DNA from: Maridesulfovibrio frigidus DSM 17176
GTDB lineage: Bacteria; Desulfobacterota; Desulfovibrionia; Desulfovibrionales; Desulfovibrionaceae
Assembly (NCBI RefSeq): GCF_000711735.1
Contig: NZ_JONL01000001.1
Span: forward strand, 496,001-560,000
DNA length: 64,000 nt
Direction of reading: 5' to 3'
Shown here in pieces: positions 1-8,714 of the stretch. The position numbers were made by a program, and so were the translations under genes. Each line of letters opens with the position of its first letter. The stretch's first letter is position 1. The notes beneath the pieces are model-generated. The model had not been told where the DNA came from. It did not search any database and worked only from the letters and a program-made list of their open reading frames with translations.

Positions 1-243
1 GTCCGCAAGAACTCCACCATGCACATGAGGGTGCAAAGTTTTGACACGGCCTCCCATGATCTCAGGGAAACCAGTAACATCACTTACTGACTTAACTTCA
101 AGTCCTGCATTCTGCAGAGCTTTCCTGGTTCCGCCGGTGCTGATCAATTCAACACCGAAGCCAGCTAACTCAGACGCAAATTCTGCAAGACCGGATTTAT
201 CAGTTACACTGAGTACTCCGCGCTTAATAGGTAGCATATCCAT
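1..243 (-). CDS. purH: PurH, N-terminal part (cut by window edge)
   Basis: Bifunctional AICAR transformylase/IMP cyclohydrolase performs the last steps of IMP synthesis; only the first 81 codons are here, belonging to the MGS-like cyclohydrolase domain. The translation shows the family pattern [12 protein letters not shown] near residues 8-19, [10 protein letters not shown] near residues 35-44, then [18 protein letters not shown] close to the edge. The start at 243 is preceded by GGGAGAAG at a good distance; a second in-frame ATG six bases inside is less well placed. The gene continues off the left end, so the transformylase domain cannot be checked and a cyclohydrolase-only protein is not excluded. 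It follows a TPR gene on the same strand across a 170-base gap that holds a hairpin. Confidence 0.93.
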   Translation of the reverse strand, partial: MDMLPIKRGVLSVTDKSGLAEFASELAGFGVELISTGGTRKALQNAGLEVKSVSDVTGFPEIMGGRVKTLHPHVHGGVLAD

Positions 244-334
244 AACACTTCTCCCGCTATTGTTTTTGTGGAGTTGTGCCGGATTTACGCACCAAAGGCA
301 AGCGCTAGACCCTACCTTTTCCTTTATATTGGCA

Positions 335-367
335 CCCGTCCCTGAATTAATTCTAATTCAGAACGGG
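335..367. other. Hairpin between TPR gene and purH
   Basis: CTGAATTA (342-349) pairs perfectly with TAATTCAG (354-361) around a four-base loop, and CCCGT (335-339) pairs with ACGGG (363-367) outside a small internal loop. No T run follows on either strand, so it is not a standard intrinsic terminator. It could be an RNA structure in the purH leader or between the two cistrons. The remainder of 244-412 shows nothing else I recognise. Confidence 0.5.
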
Positions 368-412
368 AGCCAAACAGGAGGGGAGTCAGTATTGTGCAAT
401 GAATCTGCTAAG

Positions 413-967
413 TTAAATTTGCTCAAGCAATTCCTTAGCTGCTGCATTAGCAGGGTCCATTTCTAAAATCATTTCGAGCTGCTGCACAGCTTCGTCCTTC
501 ATATCCATACAGATAAAACAACCTGCCAAGGAATAACGGACTTCATGCTTTTCAGGCTCAATTTCGAGGAATCTTTCAAGGAAAGGAACTGCTTCCCCTA
601 CCATTTCAGATTCATGACCGATTCTGATAATTCCGAAAAGCGCAACCATGTTGCTTGGATTAATGCTTAAGGCCTCGGAAAAACTTGCAAAGGCATCAAT
701 CTGCTTAGATGTTTCCATCTGAATGAGTCCCATTCCAGCGAAGCTCTTGTCTGTGACTTCTACGGAATGTGCCTTTTCATAAAGAGTCATGGCAGAATCA
801 TACTCGCCGCGTTGAATCGCGATTGTAGCAAGCCCGATATAAGGATCAGGATGCACACCGTTAGATCCGGCAGCCTTCTTGTAGTAATCTTCAGCTTTAT
901 CCAGTTCGCCCATGAACAGATAACACTCACCGAGTTCCTTGTTAATCTCATAATCTAGATGACTCAT
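413..967 (-). CDS. TPR-repeat protein
   Basis: A 184-residue soluble protein made of tetratricopeptide repeats, which act as protein-protein docking scaffolds; no catalytic domain or signal peptide is visible. Successive helices show the TPR pattern of small and aromatic residues (for example ELGECYLFMGELDKAEDYY near residues 11-29, then later repeats ending in NPSN and DPAN turns). The start at 967 follows a GGAGGG ribosome site. It is followed by purH on the same strand, and the divergent flagellar operon begins on its other side. Its partner is not evident from sequence; a link to purine synthesis or motility would be a guess. Confidence 0.85.
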   Translation of the reverse strand: MSHLDYEINKELGECYLFMGELDKAEDYYKKAAGSNGVHPDPYIGLATIAIQRGEYDSAMTLYEKAHSVEVTDKSFAGMGLIQMETSKQIDAFASFSEALSINPSNMVALFGIIRIGHESEMVGEAVPFLERFLEIEPEKHEVRYSLAGCFICMDMKDEAVQQLEMILEMDPANAAAKELLEQI

Positions 968-1187
968 AATCCCTCCGAAAATAGTTACCGACTGATTTGG
1001 ATTTAGACGGCATTTTTTTCGACCTGTATTGGTCTGCCTAGATTAATGCAACTGATGTGCCAAACACCCACATAATCTCCCTACATTATATATAGGAAAA
1101 TTATACACCGCCCGTTTTACGACACCTGAGTAATGACAACAACTGGGCGTACCACTTTTAATTCAATAATATAAGACATATACAAGA

Positions 1188-1204
1188 TTGGAACGAGTCT
1201 TGCT
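1188..1204 (+). promoter_or_regulatory. Sigma-54 (-24/-12) promoter of the flagellar operon
   Basis: The sequence TTGGAACG-AGTC-TTGCT has GG at 1190-1191 and GC at 1202-1203, exactly the 12-base separation required by RpoN, and differs from the consensus TGGCACG-N4-TTGC at one base. The expected transcript start near 1215 lies upstream of the flgB start at 1284. Sigma-54 control of rod and basal-body genes is usual in motile proteobacteria. No enhancer-binding-protein site was identified. Confidence 0.8.
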
Positions 1205-1283
1205 AACTCTTATTCAATTACAAACCACAATCACACTTCCAGACTTCGGAAGGACCAGGCAATATTTGCAGGAGGATGAGGAT

Positions 1284-1694
1284 ATGAGCGGATTATTTGA
1301 TAGCAGCATAGCTTTAACAGGTAAGGTTTTGGACCTGAGACTACAACGTCAAAATCTTGTCGCATCCAACCTAGCAAACGTTAATACCCCTGGCTACAAA
1401 GGTAAGACGCTAGAATTTGAAGACAGCCTGCAAAAGGCCATCGGCAAAGATGCACGGGGCAAGATGACAAAAACAAGCAAAATGCATGTGCCCGCAAATT
1501 TCGACCCGACCACATTCAGCGGTAGAACTATTGCTGACTTTGAACCTCGAGTTGTCCACGGAGAAAACGCCGTAGATATTGATAACGAGATGGTCACTAT
1601 GACTAAAAATTCATTAGCATATAATGCGTTAACTCAGGTTATCACCAAGAGTTTTAAAGGGATGGAAAAAGTCATCCAAGCAGGAGCTAGATAA
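1284..1694 (+). CDS. flgB: Flagellar proximal rod protein FlgB
   Basis: FlgB forms part of the proximal rod of the flagellar basal body in the periplasm and is secreted by the flagellar type III apparatus. The 136-residue product carries the flagellar rod signature around residues 23-39 (NLVASNLANVNTPGY). The reading frame is open further upstream, but the ATG at 1284 is preceded by AGGAGG, matches the normal family N-terminus and lies downstream of the predicted sigma-54 start, whereas the farther start would overlap the promoter. The stop codon overlaps the flgC start by one base, so the two are translationally coupled. First gene of flgBC-fliEFGHI. Confidence 0.95.
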   Translation: MSGLFDSSIALTGKVLDLRLQRQNLVASNLANVNTPGYKGKTLEFEDSLQKAIGKDARGKMTKTSKMHVPANFDPTTFSGRTIADFEPRVVHGENAVDIDNEMVTMTKNSLAYNALTQVITKSFKGMEKVIQAGAR

Positions 1695-2134
1695 TGAACT
1701 TCATGACAGCACTTGAACTGGGAGCCTCAGGGCTCAAGGCGCAAAGAGAGTACTTAAACGTCGTATCTATGAATATGGCTAACTCCAGAACAACGCGTAC
1801 AGCAGAAGGCGGTCCTTACCGTCGTAAAAGTGTTTCTATGGAGTCAACTCCTCTACTCTCTCCTTTCGATACAGCAATGAACAGCGAACTAGGCCAGCAA
1901 CTCAGAGGTGTAACCGTACGAGGCATTGTCTCCGACACCCGGCCGTTCAAAGAAGTCTTTGAGCCAAACCATCCTGATGCGGATGGAAAAGGTATCGTTA
2001 GATACCCAGACATCAACGTGGTCGAAGAAATGGTAAATATGATCACAGTTAGTAGATCATACGAAGCCAATGCTCAGTCAGTAGATGCAGCAAAAAAAAT
2101 GTTCAACCGCGCTCTTCGAATCGGAATGAGCTAA
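1694..2134 (+). CDS. flgC: Flagellar proximal rod protein FlgC
   Basis: FlgC is a proximal rod subunit that stacks with FlgB and FlgF. The 146-residue protein has the N-terminal rod motif (YLNVVSMNMANSRTTRT near residues 20-34) and the C-terminal coiled helix ending in SYEANAQSVDAAKKMFNRAL, which contributes to the shared D0 core of rod, hook and axial proteins. Length is normal for the family. Its ATG overlaps the flgB stop (TAATG). It is followed after about 40 bases by fliE, which has its own AAGGAG ribosome site. Confidence 0.96.
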   Translation: MNFMTALELGASGLKAQREYLNVVSMNMANSRTTRTAEGGPYRRKSVSMESTPLLSPFDTAMNSELGQQLRGVTVRGIVSDTRPFKEVFEPNHPDADGKGIVRYPDINVVEEMVNMITVSRSYEANAQSVDAAKKMFNRALRIGMS

Positions 2135-2173
2135 TCAGCCATTTATTGATTACGTAATTAAAGGAGAAACAAA

Positions 2174-2500
2174 ATGTCTATTAAGAATGTCGCCATGCAG
2201 GCATATACCAACGCTCTACAGACTCAGAATAAGTTTGATAAGAAGTTCGACCAAACCATGAAAGTGGGCAATACCGAACCGAATTCATTCACAAGCACGC
2301 TCAAAGACTCCCTTACTAATGTAAATGATTTGCAGACTGAGAAAAAGTCCATGATTGAAGACTTTGCTTCTGGCAAAAATCAGAATGTACATGAGTTGAT
2401 GATTTCACTCCAGAAAGCAGGACTTGCCATGACTATGACAAGCACCGTGCGTTCCAAAGTCATGTCTGCATACCAGGAAGTTCTGAAAATGCCTTTCTAG
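2174..2500 (+). CDS. fliE: Flagellar hook-basal body protein FliE
   Basis: FliE joins the MS ring to the rod. The 108-residue protein has the family's conserved C-terminal half: a charged helix with DLQTEKKSMIEDFASGK, then NVHELMISLQKAGLAM and a final segment with VRSKVMSAYQEVLKMPF, the signature that seats FliE on FliF. The start follows AAAGGAG with good spacing. The 134-base gap to fliF is the longest inside this operon and contains a second -24/-12-like site, so fliF and the genes after it may have an additional promoter. Confidence 0.95.
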   Translation: MSIKNVAMQAYTNALQTQNKFDKKFDQTMKVGNTEPNSFTSTLKDSLTNVNDLQTEKKSMIEDFASGKNQNVHELMISLQKAGLAMTMTSTVRSKVMSAYQEVLKMPF

Positions 2501-2586
2501 ACAATTTTTTGTCAGACATTTTTCCTCATATTTCTAAACCAACTTTTGTAAACATAAGACACTATAATAATGGATAATTATTAATT

Positions 2587-2603
2587 CGGACCGCTACTTG
2601 CTT
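2587..2603 (+). promoter_or_regulatory. Candidate internal sigma-54 promoter before fliF
   Basis: CGGACCGCTACTTGCTT has GG at 2588-2589 and GC at 2600-2601, the required 12-base separation, with a perfect TTGCTT -12 block; the -24 block (CGGACC) is weaker than consensus. A start near 2613 would give a short leader before the fliF ribosome site at 2622-2627. A TATAAT-like block nearby at about 2562 offers an alternative vegetative -10 without a convincing -35. Confidence 0.45.
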
Positions 2604-2634
2604 TCTCTTTCGAAAAATCGTTAGGAGTTTGATT

Positions 2635-4239
2635 ATGACCAACTTCGCCACAGAGTCTTTAGAAAAGTTTACAAATTTTTGGTCCGACCGCACTGTTTCC
2701 CAGCAGATTCTCATCGGGGGGCTAGCGGCCTCTGTTGTTATCGCATTTCTTTTAATGGTATTCTGGCTCAACCAGACAGAATACAAAGTTCTCTACACAA
2801 AACTTTACGCAGAAGACGCTTCCCGCGTTGTCGGCATTCTTCAATCCACTAAGGAACCTTATAAGATTGAAGACAACGGAGCCACAATTATGGTTCCTGC
2901 TGACAGAGTATATGACCTCCGCCTCAAGATTGCGGGTGAAGGGGCCATGCACGGACAGGGAATCGGTTATGAAATTTTCGATGCAGTTCAGATCGGTCAG
3001 ACTGACTTTATCCAGCGCATTAACTACCAGCGTGCTCTTCAGGGCGAACTTGCAAGAACAATCAGTGAGTTTCCTCAGGTTGAACGCGCCAGAGTGCATC
3101 TTGTTATGCCAGCAAAGTCTCTTTTCATTGAAGAGCAGGCTGAGCCTTCCGCTTCTGTAGTTTTGAAGCTTAAGGAAGGAGAAAAGCTTACAGAAAAGCA
3201 AGTCAAGGGCGTCTTGAACCTAGTAGTAATGTCAGTTGAAGGACTCAAAGGACAGCACGTAACTATTACAGATATGCGCGGACAGGTCCTCTACCAGCCG
3301 GAAGAAGACGGAGGCCTTGGCCTTAACGTCAGCTCCAGCCAGCTCCAGTATAAAGCTGAAATGGAAAGTAAAATAGAGCAACGCATCCAGCGTTTACTCA
3401 TGCCAATAGTAGGAACTGAAAAGGTTATAGCTAAAGTTAATGCTGAGCTTGATTTCAGACAGCGCACTATTAAGACGGAAGCATACGACCCTGACGGTCA
3501 GGTAGCACGAAGCGAACAATCCAGTGAAGAAACCACTCAGGGTTCAGCCAATGTAGATGGCGGCGTACCTGAAGCAAACTTCAGAGGGGATGGCTTCACA
3601 GGTACCGCGACTACTCAGGAGTCAACCCGTGAGACCAAAACTACTAACTACGAAATTAACAAAGAAGAGCAGCAGATAATTGTCCCTGTAGGAGAACTCA
3701 AGCGTCTTAGCGTGGCAGTCGTTGTTGACGGCACATACACAAAGAACGCTGAGACAGGTGAAACAACATATGTTCCCCGTTCAGCAGAAGAAATGGAACG
3801 CATTACAGAATTAGTCAGATCTGCGATTGGTTACGATTCCACCCGCGGCGACTCTCTTGAAGTGTCAAATATGACCTTCGGAATGCAGGATATCTTCGGT
3901 GACGAAGGGCTTATGCGCACAATGCTCGAATACGCTCAAAGACTCGGAAAGCCTTTCCTTAATGGGCTTCTCATCTTCCTCTTCCTCATCTTGGTTGTAC
4001 GTCCGGTAGTGATGGCTCTTATCAAGCCACGCATCTCCGAAGAAGAAATTGATGAGATGGCCGGCCTTCCTGAAGGTGCAGAAAGATTGTCTCTAGACGA
4101 CAGCGACCTTGACGAAGAGGCTCTAGATGCGGCACGTAAGCTGGAGAACGCCAAGGCTCAGGCTCTGCAACTCTCAGAAAAGAATATGGATCAGGCAGTG
4201 CAGGTTCTGAAGACCTGGTTGAAGCAGGAGGCAGCATAA
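2635..4239 (+). CDS. fliF: Flagellar MS-ring protein FliF
   Basis: FliF builds the MS ring in the inner membrane and is the first assembled part of the flagellum. The 534-residue protein has an N-terminal membrane helix (about residues 22-45), the YscJ/FliF ring-building domains, a Gly/Thr/Asp-rich periplasmic section around residues 290-340, a second membrane helix at about 443-465, and an acidic cytoplasmic tail that docks FliG. The ATG at 2635 is chosen because TAGGAG lies seven bases upstream; an in-frame TTG at 2629 would sit too close to that site. fliG starts one base after the stop, with its ribosome site inside the fliF end. Confidence 0.97.
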   Translation: MTNFATESLEKFTNFWSDRTVSQQILIGGLAASVVIAFLLMVFWLNQTEYKVLYTKLYAEDASRVVGILQSTKEPYKIEDNGATIMVPADRVYDLRLKIAGEGAMHGQGIGYEIFDAVQIGQTDFIQRINYQRALQGELARTISEFPQVERARVHLVMPAKSLFIEEQAEPSASVVLKLKEGEKLTEKQVKGVLNLVVMSVEGLKGQHVTITDMRGQVLYQPEEDGGLGLNVSSSQLQYKAEMESKIEQRIQRLLMPIVGTEKVIAKVNAELDFRQRTIKTEAYDPDGQVARSEQSSEETTQGSANVDGGVPEANFRGDGFTGTATTQESTRETKTTNYEINKEEQQIIVPVGELKRLSVAVVVDGTYTKNAETGETTYVPRSAEEMERITELVRSAIGYDSTRGDSLEVSNMTFGMQDIFGDEGLMRTMLEYAQRLGKPFLNGLLIFLFLILVVRPVVMALIKPRISEEEIDEMAGLPEGAERLSLDDSDLDEEALDAARKLENAKAQALQLSEKNMDQAVQVLKTWLKQEAA

Positions 4240-4240
4240 A

Positions 4241-5242
4241 TTGTCGACCCCATTCTCAGGGAACCAAAAAACAGCAATTGTACTTCTCGCCTTAGGAGAT
4301 AAGTTCACTTCAGAATCATTCAAACGTATGACTAGGCCTGAAATTGCCGAAGTCTCAAGAGCGATGCTGGAAATGGATTCTGTCCCCAAGGAACAAGTCC
4401 TTGAAGTACTCAAAGAATTTAACGAAACATTATCATACGGAGCAGAGCTCCTCATGGGTGGAGCTGATCAGGTCAGAAGACTTCTCAGCAAATCCCTTGA
4501 TGAAGAAACAGCAAAGTACATTCTGGATAAGTTGGATCTCGAAAGCGGACCGGCCCCATTCCAGGAATTGCAAAATGTAAGTCCGAAAATCCTTGCTCAG
4601 ATTCTTAGGAATGAACATCCTCAGACCTTAGCACTAATAATAGGACACCTGCATCCCGATCAGGCCGCGGACTTAGTCTCCAGCCTGCCCGGAGGAGTCA
4701 GAGCAGAAGTCCTTATGAGACTTGCAAAACTCGAAGCCGTTGCAGAAGAAATGCTCATGGAAGTTGATAGAGTACTGCAAAGTCAGCTCATCGCCATGGG
4801 TGGTAAAGAAGGCAAGAAGGTTGGCGGAATCCCTGCTGTTGCAGAAATTCTCAACGCAGTAGACCGTGCGACCGAAGAAGAAGTTCTTTCAGAAATAGAA
4901 GAAGAATCAACACAGATGGCCGAAGAAATTCGAAACCTCATGTTCGTATTCGAAGATATGAAAGGACTGGACGACAGAGCAATTCGCGAACTTCTCAAAG
5001 AGGTTTCCAATGAAGAACTTACGACAGCACTCAAGGGCGCTTCCGACGATCTTCAGGAACTCATCTTCAAGAACATGTCCGAACGTGCTTCTAACATGAT
5101 CCGTGAAGACCTTGAAATCATGGGACCGGTAAAACTCTCAGATGTGGAATCGGCGCAACAGAACATAGTAAAAAGCATCCGTCGCCTAGAAGACGAGGGA
5201 CGCATAATGATAAGCAGAGGATCTGGAGATGTCTTTGTCTAA
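4241..5242 (+). CDS. fliG: Flagellar motor switch protein FliG
   Basis: FliG couples stator ion flow to rotor torque and sits on FliF in the cytoplasmic C ring. The 333-residue protein shows the middle-domain EHPQ motif (EHPQTLALIIGHL near residue 125) and the C-terminal torque region with charged residues (MFVFEDMKGLDDRAIRELLKEV near residues 230-251). Translation probably begins at TTG 4241: a GGAGG site lies about nine bases upstream inside fliF, and the protein then has the normal length. The last 14 bases overlap fliH. Confidence 0.96.
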   Translation: MSTPFSGNQKTAIVLLALGDKFTSESFKRMTRPEIAEVSRAMLEMDSVPKEQVLEVLKEFNETLSYGAELLMGGADQVRRLLSKSLDEETAKYILDKLDLESGPAPFQELQNVSPKILAQILRNEHPQTLALIIGHLHPDQAADLVSSLPGGVRAEVLMRLAKLEAVAEEMLMEVDRVLQSQLIAMGGKEGKKVGGIPAVAEILNAVDRATEEEVLSEIEEESTQMAEEIRNLMFVFEDMKGLDDRAIRELLKEVSNEELTTALKGASDDLQELIFKNMSERASNMIREDLEIMGPVKLSDVESAQQNIVKSIRRLEDEGRIMISRGSGDVFV

Positions 5243-5993
5243 CACAGAAGCAGAAGATAAATTCTACACTGGTAAAGTCATCATGGGACTTGATTCGAAT
5301 AACAATGCCCAAGAAATGACTCTCCAGGAGATGGAAGGTAAAAAGAAGCTTACGTGGGATGACACGACTGATCAGGAGTACTTTGTCCGGATAAAAGCAA
5401 AAGCTCAAAATATCGCTAAGGATATTATTGCCAAAGCGATGGCTGAAGCCGAGCAGATTAAAGTTAATGCAAAAGCTGAAGGGTATGCAGAGGGAAAGGC
5501 AGAAGCCACCTCTGAAGCTGAAAAGCATATGATAGGATTCAGCCAGAATCTCGGACAGACATTGTCCGGGATTCAGGAACAATCCAGTTCCCTTATGATA
5601 GCTCAGTCGACAGATGCAGTCTCTTTAGTACTGATGGTCATAGAAAAAACCCTTGCAGTTGAAATGGAAGAGCGCAGACATGAGATCCTAGCAGCACTGC
5701 TGGAAGAGTCTCTGTCACTAATTGACAATCAGACATATCTGACAATCAAAGTTTCTCCTGCGGACCAGCAAATCATCGGCCCACTTCTTGAGCAAGCACA
5801 GGCAGATTATCCATCCCTATCGAAATGGCGTATCAAAGCTGACCCAGCTATCGAAAACGGTGGCATCACTCTAGAAGCCGATGACGCTATGGTTGACAAC
5901 ACCATCACCTCCAGATGGGAAGGTGTGCAAGAAATTCTGGCACAACTTACAGCCGCAGTTCCGACTGTAGCAGAAGGAGAAACTAATGGCTGA
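5229..5993 (+). CDS. fliH: Flagellar export regulator FliH
   Basis: FliH binds and restrains the export ATPase FliI and delivers it to the export gate. The 254-residue protein has the expected architecture: a variable N-terminus, a long Ala/Glu/Lys-rich helical region (about residues 55-105) with small-residue repeats, and a C-terminal globular part with the LEADDAMVDNTITSRWEGV motif common to FliH, YscL and V-ATPase E subunits. The start overlaps the fliG end by 14 bases and the stop overlaps fliI by eight, consistent with tight translational coupling of FliG, FliH and FliI. Confidence 0.93.
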   Translation: MSLSNTEAEDKFYTGKVIMGLDSNNNAQEMTLQEMEGKKKLTWDDTTDQEYFVRIKAKAQNIAKDIIAKAMAEAEQIKVNAKAEGYAEGKAEATSEAEKHMIGFSQNLGQTLSGIQEQSSSLMIAQSTDAVSLVLMVIEKTLAVEMEERRHEILAALLEESLSLIDNQTYLTIKVSPADQQIIGPLLEQAQADYPSLSKWRIKADPAIENGGITLEADDAMVDNTITSRWEGVQEILAQLTAAVPTVAEGETNG

Positions 5994-7311
5994 CATGAAA
6001 GGTTGCACTGAGCTTCTATCTTCTGTCACCTCCTGCCATAGTTATGGTAAAATAACTAAGGTAGTCGGTTTAATAGCTGAAGGTAAAGGAATTAAGGCTC
6101 CCCTTGGTTCCGTGTGCCACCTTATGCCTAATGAAAACTCTACAGATTCAATTCCGGCCGAAGTTGTCGGTTTTAGAGATGGCGCATGCCTATTCATGCC
6201 CTATGGAGAACTTCACGGCATCAGTCCCGGATCTCTCATAAAAAATGCAACAGCACCGCCGCATATACCCGTAGGCATGAACTTGCTCGGAAGAGCTGTT
6301 GATGCCTTCGGAGAACCGATTGACGGCAAAGGGCCTATTATACCGGAATCCTACAACCCGCTTCACCGCGACCCGCCTAATCCGCTTGAACGACCTAGAA
6401 TCAACGAACCACTTGATGTTGGAGTTAGAGCAATAAACAGCCTGCTCACATTAGGTAAGGGACAGCGTGTAGGCATCATGGCTGGTTCAGGTGTCGGAAA
6501 ATCGACACTACTTGGTATGATCGCCCGTTATACGGTAGCGGACATCAATGTTATCGCACTTGTGGGAGAGCGTGGCCGAGAAGTTGTAGAATTTATGGAA
6601 CGAGATCTTGGCCCCGAAGGTATGGCAAGATCGGTTCTTATTGTCGCGACATCTGACAAAAGCCCTCTTCTGCGCATGCGCGCGGCTTACACAGCCACAG
6701 CAATTGCCGAATATTTCCGCGATCAACAAAATGATGTGATTCTAATGATGGACTCTGTTACCCGTTTTGCCATGGCAGGCCGTGAAGTTGGCCTTGCCGC
6801 CGGCGAACCTCCAACCCGTGGTGGATATACTCCGTCAGTTTTTGCCCAACTTCCAAAGCTATTGGAACGAGCAGGCAAAAGTCAGCTGGGATCGATAACA
6901 GGTATTTACACAGTACTAGTTGATGGTGATGATTTCACCGAGCCTATAGCTGATGCAACACGCTCTATTCTTGACGGACACATAGTTCTAACCCGTGATC
7001 TAGCAGATCAGGGCCACTATCCTTGTATTGATGTCCTAAAGAGCGTCAGCAGGGTGCGAGGGGATATAACGGAAGATGCAGTAGTTGCGGCCGGAAGGCA
7101 AGTTCTCAGACACCTTGCGACTTTTAATAAAGTTGAAGATATGGTGAATATCGGAGCATATCAGACAGGAGCTAACCCGGAAATTGACACCGCCATAAAA
7201 ATGGTCCCAGCAATAAACGGTTTTTTGCAACAGTTAGTTGCTGAAAAGGAAACCCTTGAAGATAGCTTCAACGCGCTACTGAAATTAAATGCGACTTCGC
7301 AAGCAAAATAA
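5986..7311 (+). CDS. fliI: Flagellum-specific ATPase FliI
   Basis: FliI is the hexameric F1-beta-like ATPase that helps unfold and feed substrates into the flagellar type III export gate. The 441-residue sequence has the Walker A loop AGSGVGKST near residues 166-174, the catalytic ERGREV block, Walker B (VILMMDSVTRFA) and the family signature around PPTRGGYTPSVFAQLP. It overlaps fliH by eight bases. In many flagellar operons fliJ follows; here a gene on the opposite strand begins 31 bases later, so the operon ends at fliI in this genome. Confidence 0.97.
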   Translation: MADMKGCTELLSSVTSCHSYGKITKVVGLIAEGKGIKAPLGSVCHLMPNENSTDSIPAEVVGFRDGACLFMPYGELHGISPGSLIKNATAPPHIPVGMNLLGRAVDAFGEPIDGKGPIIPESYNPLHRDPPNPLERPRINEPLDVGVRAINSLLTLGKGQRVGIMAGSGVGKSTLLGMIARYTVADINVIALVGERGREVVEFMERDLGPEGMARSVLIVATSDKSPLLRMRAAYTATAIAEYFRDQQNDVILMMDSVTRFAMAGREVGLAAGEPPTRGGYTPSVFAQLPKLLERAGKSQLGSITGIYTVLVDGDDFTEPIADATRSILDGHIVLTRDLADQGHYPCIDVLKSVSRVRGDITEDAVVAAGRQVLRHLATFNKVEDMVNIGAYQTGANPEIDTAIKMVPAINGFLQQLVAEKETLEDSFNALLKLNATSQAK

Positions 7312-7342
7312 TCGGCAAAAATTCACGTAAAAAATTCTTCGC

Positions 7343-8530
7343 CTAATCTGCCTTTTTCCATCTGATCGAAAGCGCAGTCACGTCATCATCAAAGACCGGA
7401 CGAACTCCTGTTTCCTTTTCTAAAATATCTTCAAGTTCATCAAGATTCAAATTATCGTCAGTCATCAGCTTCTCAGCAATCTCCATGAACGGATCCAAGC
7501 TGAAAAAGTCATCATTCATACGCCATTCATAGCATCCGTCCGTAAACATAAATAAATCCAGAGAAGACGAAAATCGGCGTTCATCAAGAGTAGTATCAAT
7601 GGGAAAGAACCCAAGCGGCGGGACATGTGCATTCAAAGAGTTCCCCATCACCCCGTCCTGCATAATTAATGCGGGGCAATGTCCGGCACTAAGAAATTTC
7701 ATCGTGCCTGTATTGAAATTTATATCGGCTGCAAACAAAGTAACAAAATAAGAATCCTGACCAATCAGATCAACCAAATGCTCATTAATCTGTTCTAAAC
7801 TGTGAGCCAAATCCCGATTTTCATCGCCATCTGCCTTAAACAAGGTTCTGACAATTGCCATAATGAAGGCAGCCTGAGGTCCATGACCAGACACATCAGC
7901 CATGATGACCCGGATAACTCCGTCTTCCATTCCGAAAACATCAAAATAATCTCCGCTGGCTCGGCCCGATGGCCTATACAGACTCTTCAGCTCCAGACCG
8001 TCAATGACAGGAATATCTGTTGGAAGTAATTTATCCTGAAGTCTTGCGACCAGCTTAACTTCATCATCAATTATATTGTAAGCCTTCTGTAACTGCGCAT
8101 TGGTTGCCTGTAACTGGCGCGTAAGCATCACCTGCCTAATGGCAACGCCGACTCTAGCTTTAAGCTCAACAACATGAAAAGGTTTTGTCAGATAGTCATT
8201 GGCTCCGGCATTTAAAGCTCTAGCCTTAATTTCCTGCTCATCCTGTCCAGTCAAAACAATAATTATGACTTCCAGGTCTCCTATCTCTTTTCTGATCTTT
8301 TCTATTACATCAAAGCCGTCCATCCGAGGCATAAGAAGATCCAGCAAAATCACACTTGGCTGGGTCTTTTCATACACATCAACACAGTCAAGCCCGTCAA
8401 CGGCAGTAACAACCTGATAATCATCTTCAAGAACTCTAGTTAAAAAGTTTCTCATAGTTATAGAATCATCCACAACCAATATCACAGGAGATTCTTCTTT
8501 CAATTTATCATTTAGTTCTTTACCGCTCAC
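7343..8530 (-). CDS. REC-PP2C response regulator phosphatase (RsbU-like)
   Basis: A response regulator whose output is a SpoIIE/RsbU-type serine phosphatase, a design often used in partner-switching control of sigma factors or other targets. Residues 15-130 form a receiver with acidic pair D21-D22 and phospho-acceptor D64 (LLDLLMPRMDG). A short helical linker follows, then a PP2C domain from about residue 185 with SGDYFDVFGMEDG, ADVSGHGPQAAF and the later FTDGCYEW motif. Start is GTG at 8530, with GGAGG six bases upstream. It converges on fliI. No anti-sigma or STAS partner gene is adjacent, so its target is unknown. Confidence 0.92.
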   Translation of the reverse strand: MSGKELNDKLKEESPVILVVDDSITMRNFLTRVLEDDYQVVTAVDGLDCVDVYEKTQPSVILLDLLMPRMDGFDVIEKIRKEIGDLEVIIIVLTGQDEQEIKARALNAGANDYLTKPFHVVELKARVGVAIRQVMLTRQLQATNAQLQKAYNIIDDEVKLVARLQDKLLPTDIPVIDGLELKSLYRPSGRASGDYFDVFGMEDGVIRVIMADVSGHGPQAAFIMAIVRTLFKADGDENRDLAHSLEQINEHLVDLIGQDSYFVTLFAADINFNTGTMKFLSAGHCPALIMQDGVMGNSLNAHVPPLGFFPIDTTLDERRFSSSLDLFMFTDGCYEWRMNDDFFSLDPFMEIAEKLMTDDNLNLDELEDILEKETGVRPVFDDDVTALSIRWKKAD

Positions 8531-8714
8531 CGCTTACCTCCGCGACACTTAAGCCCTGTTACAGGCAAATAAAAGAATGTATTTAAAATTCGAATGAAGT
8601 GAATTAGACATAAAAAATCACGAAATTTGCTTTTACACTAATAATCTAAGAACATTAGCACATGATCTTATAATTCTACAGTATAATTAACAACGATTTC
8701 AACATTTAGTCTTA

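Noticed and set aside
41-466. 141-codon plus-strand open frame
   Set aside because: Antisense to purH and the TPR gene; shadow of real coding sequence.
1188-1283. Longer N-terminus for FlgB
   Set aside because: Overlaps the sigma-54 promoter and lacks a ribosome site; family start is at 1284.
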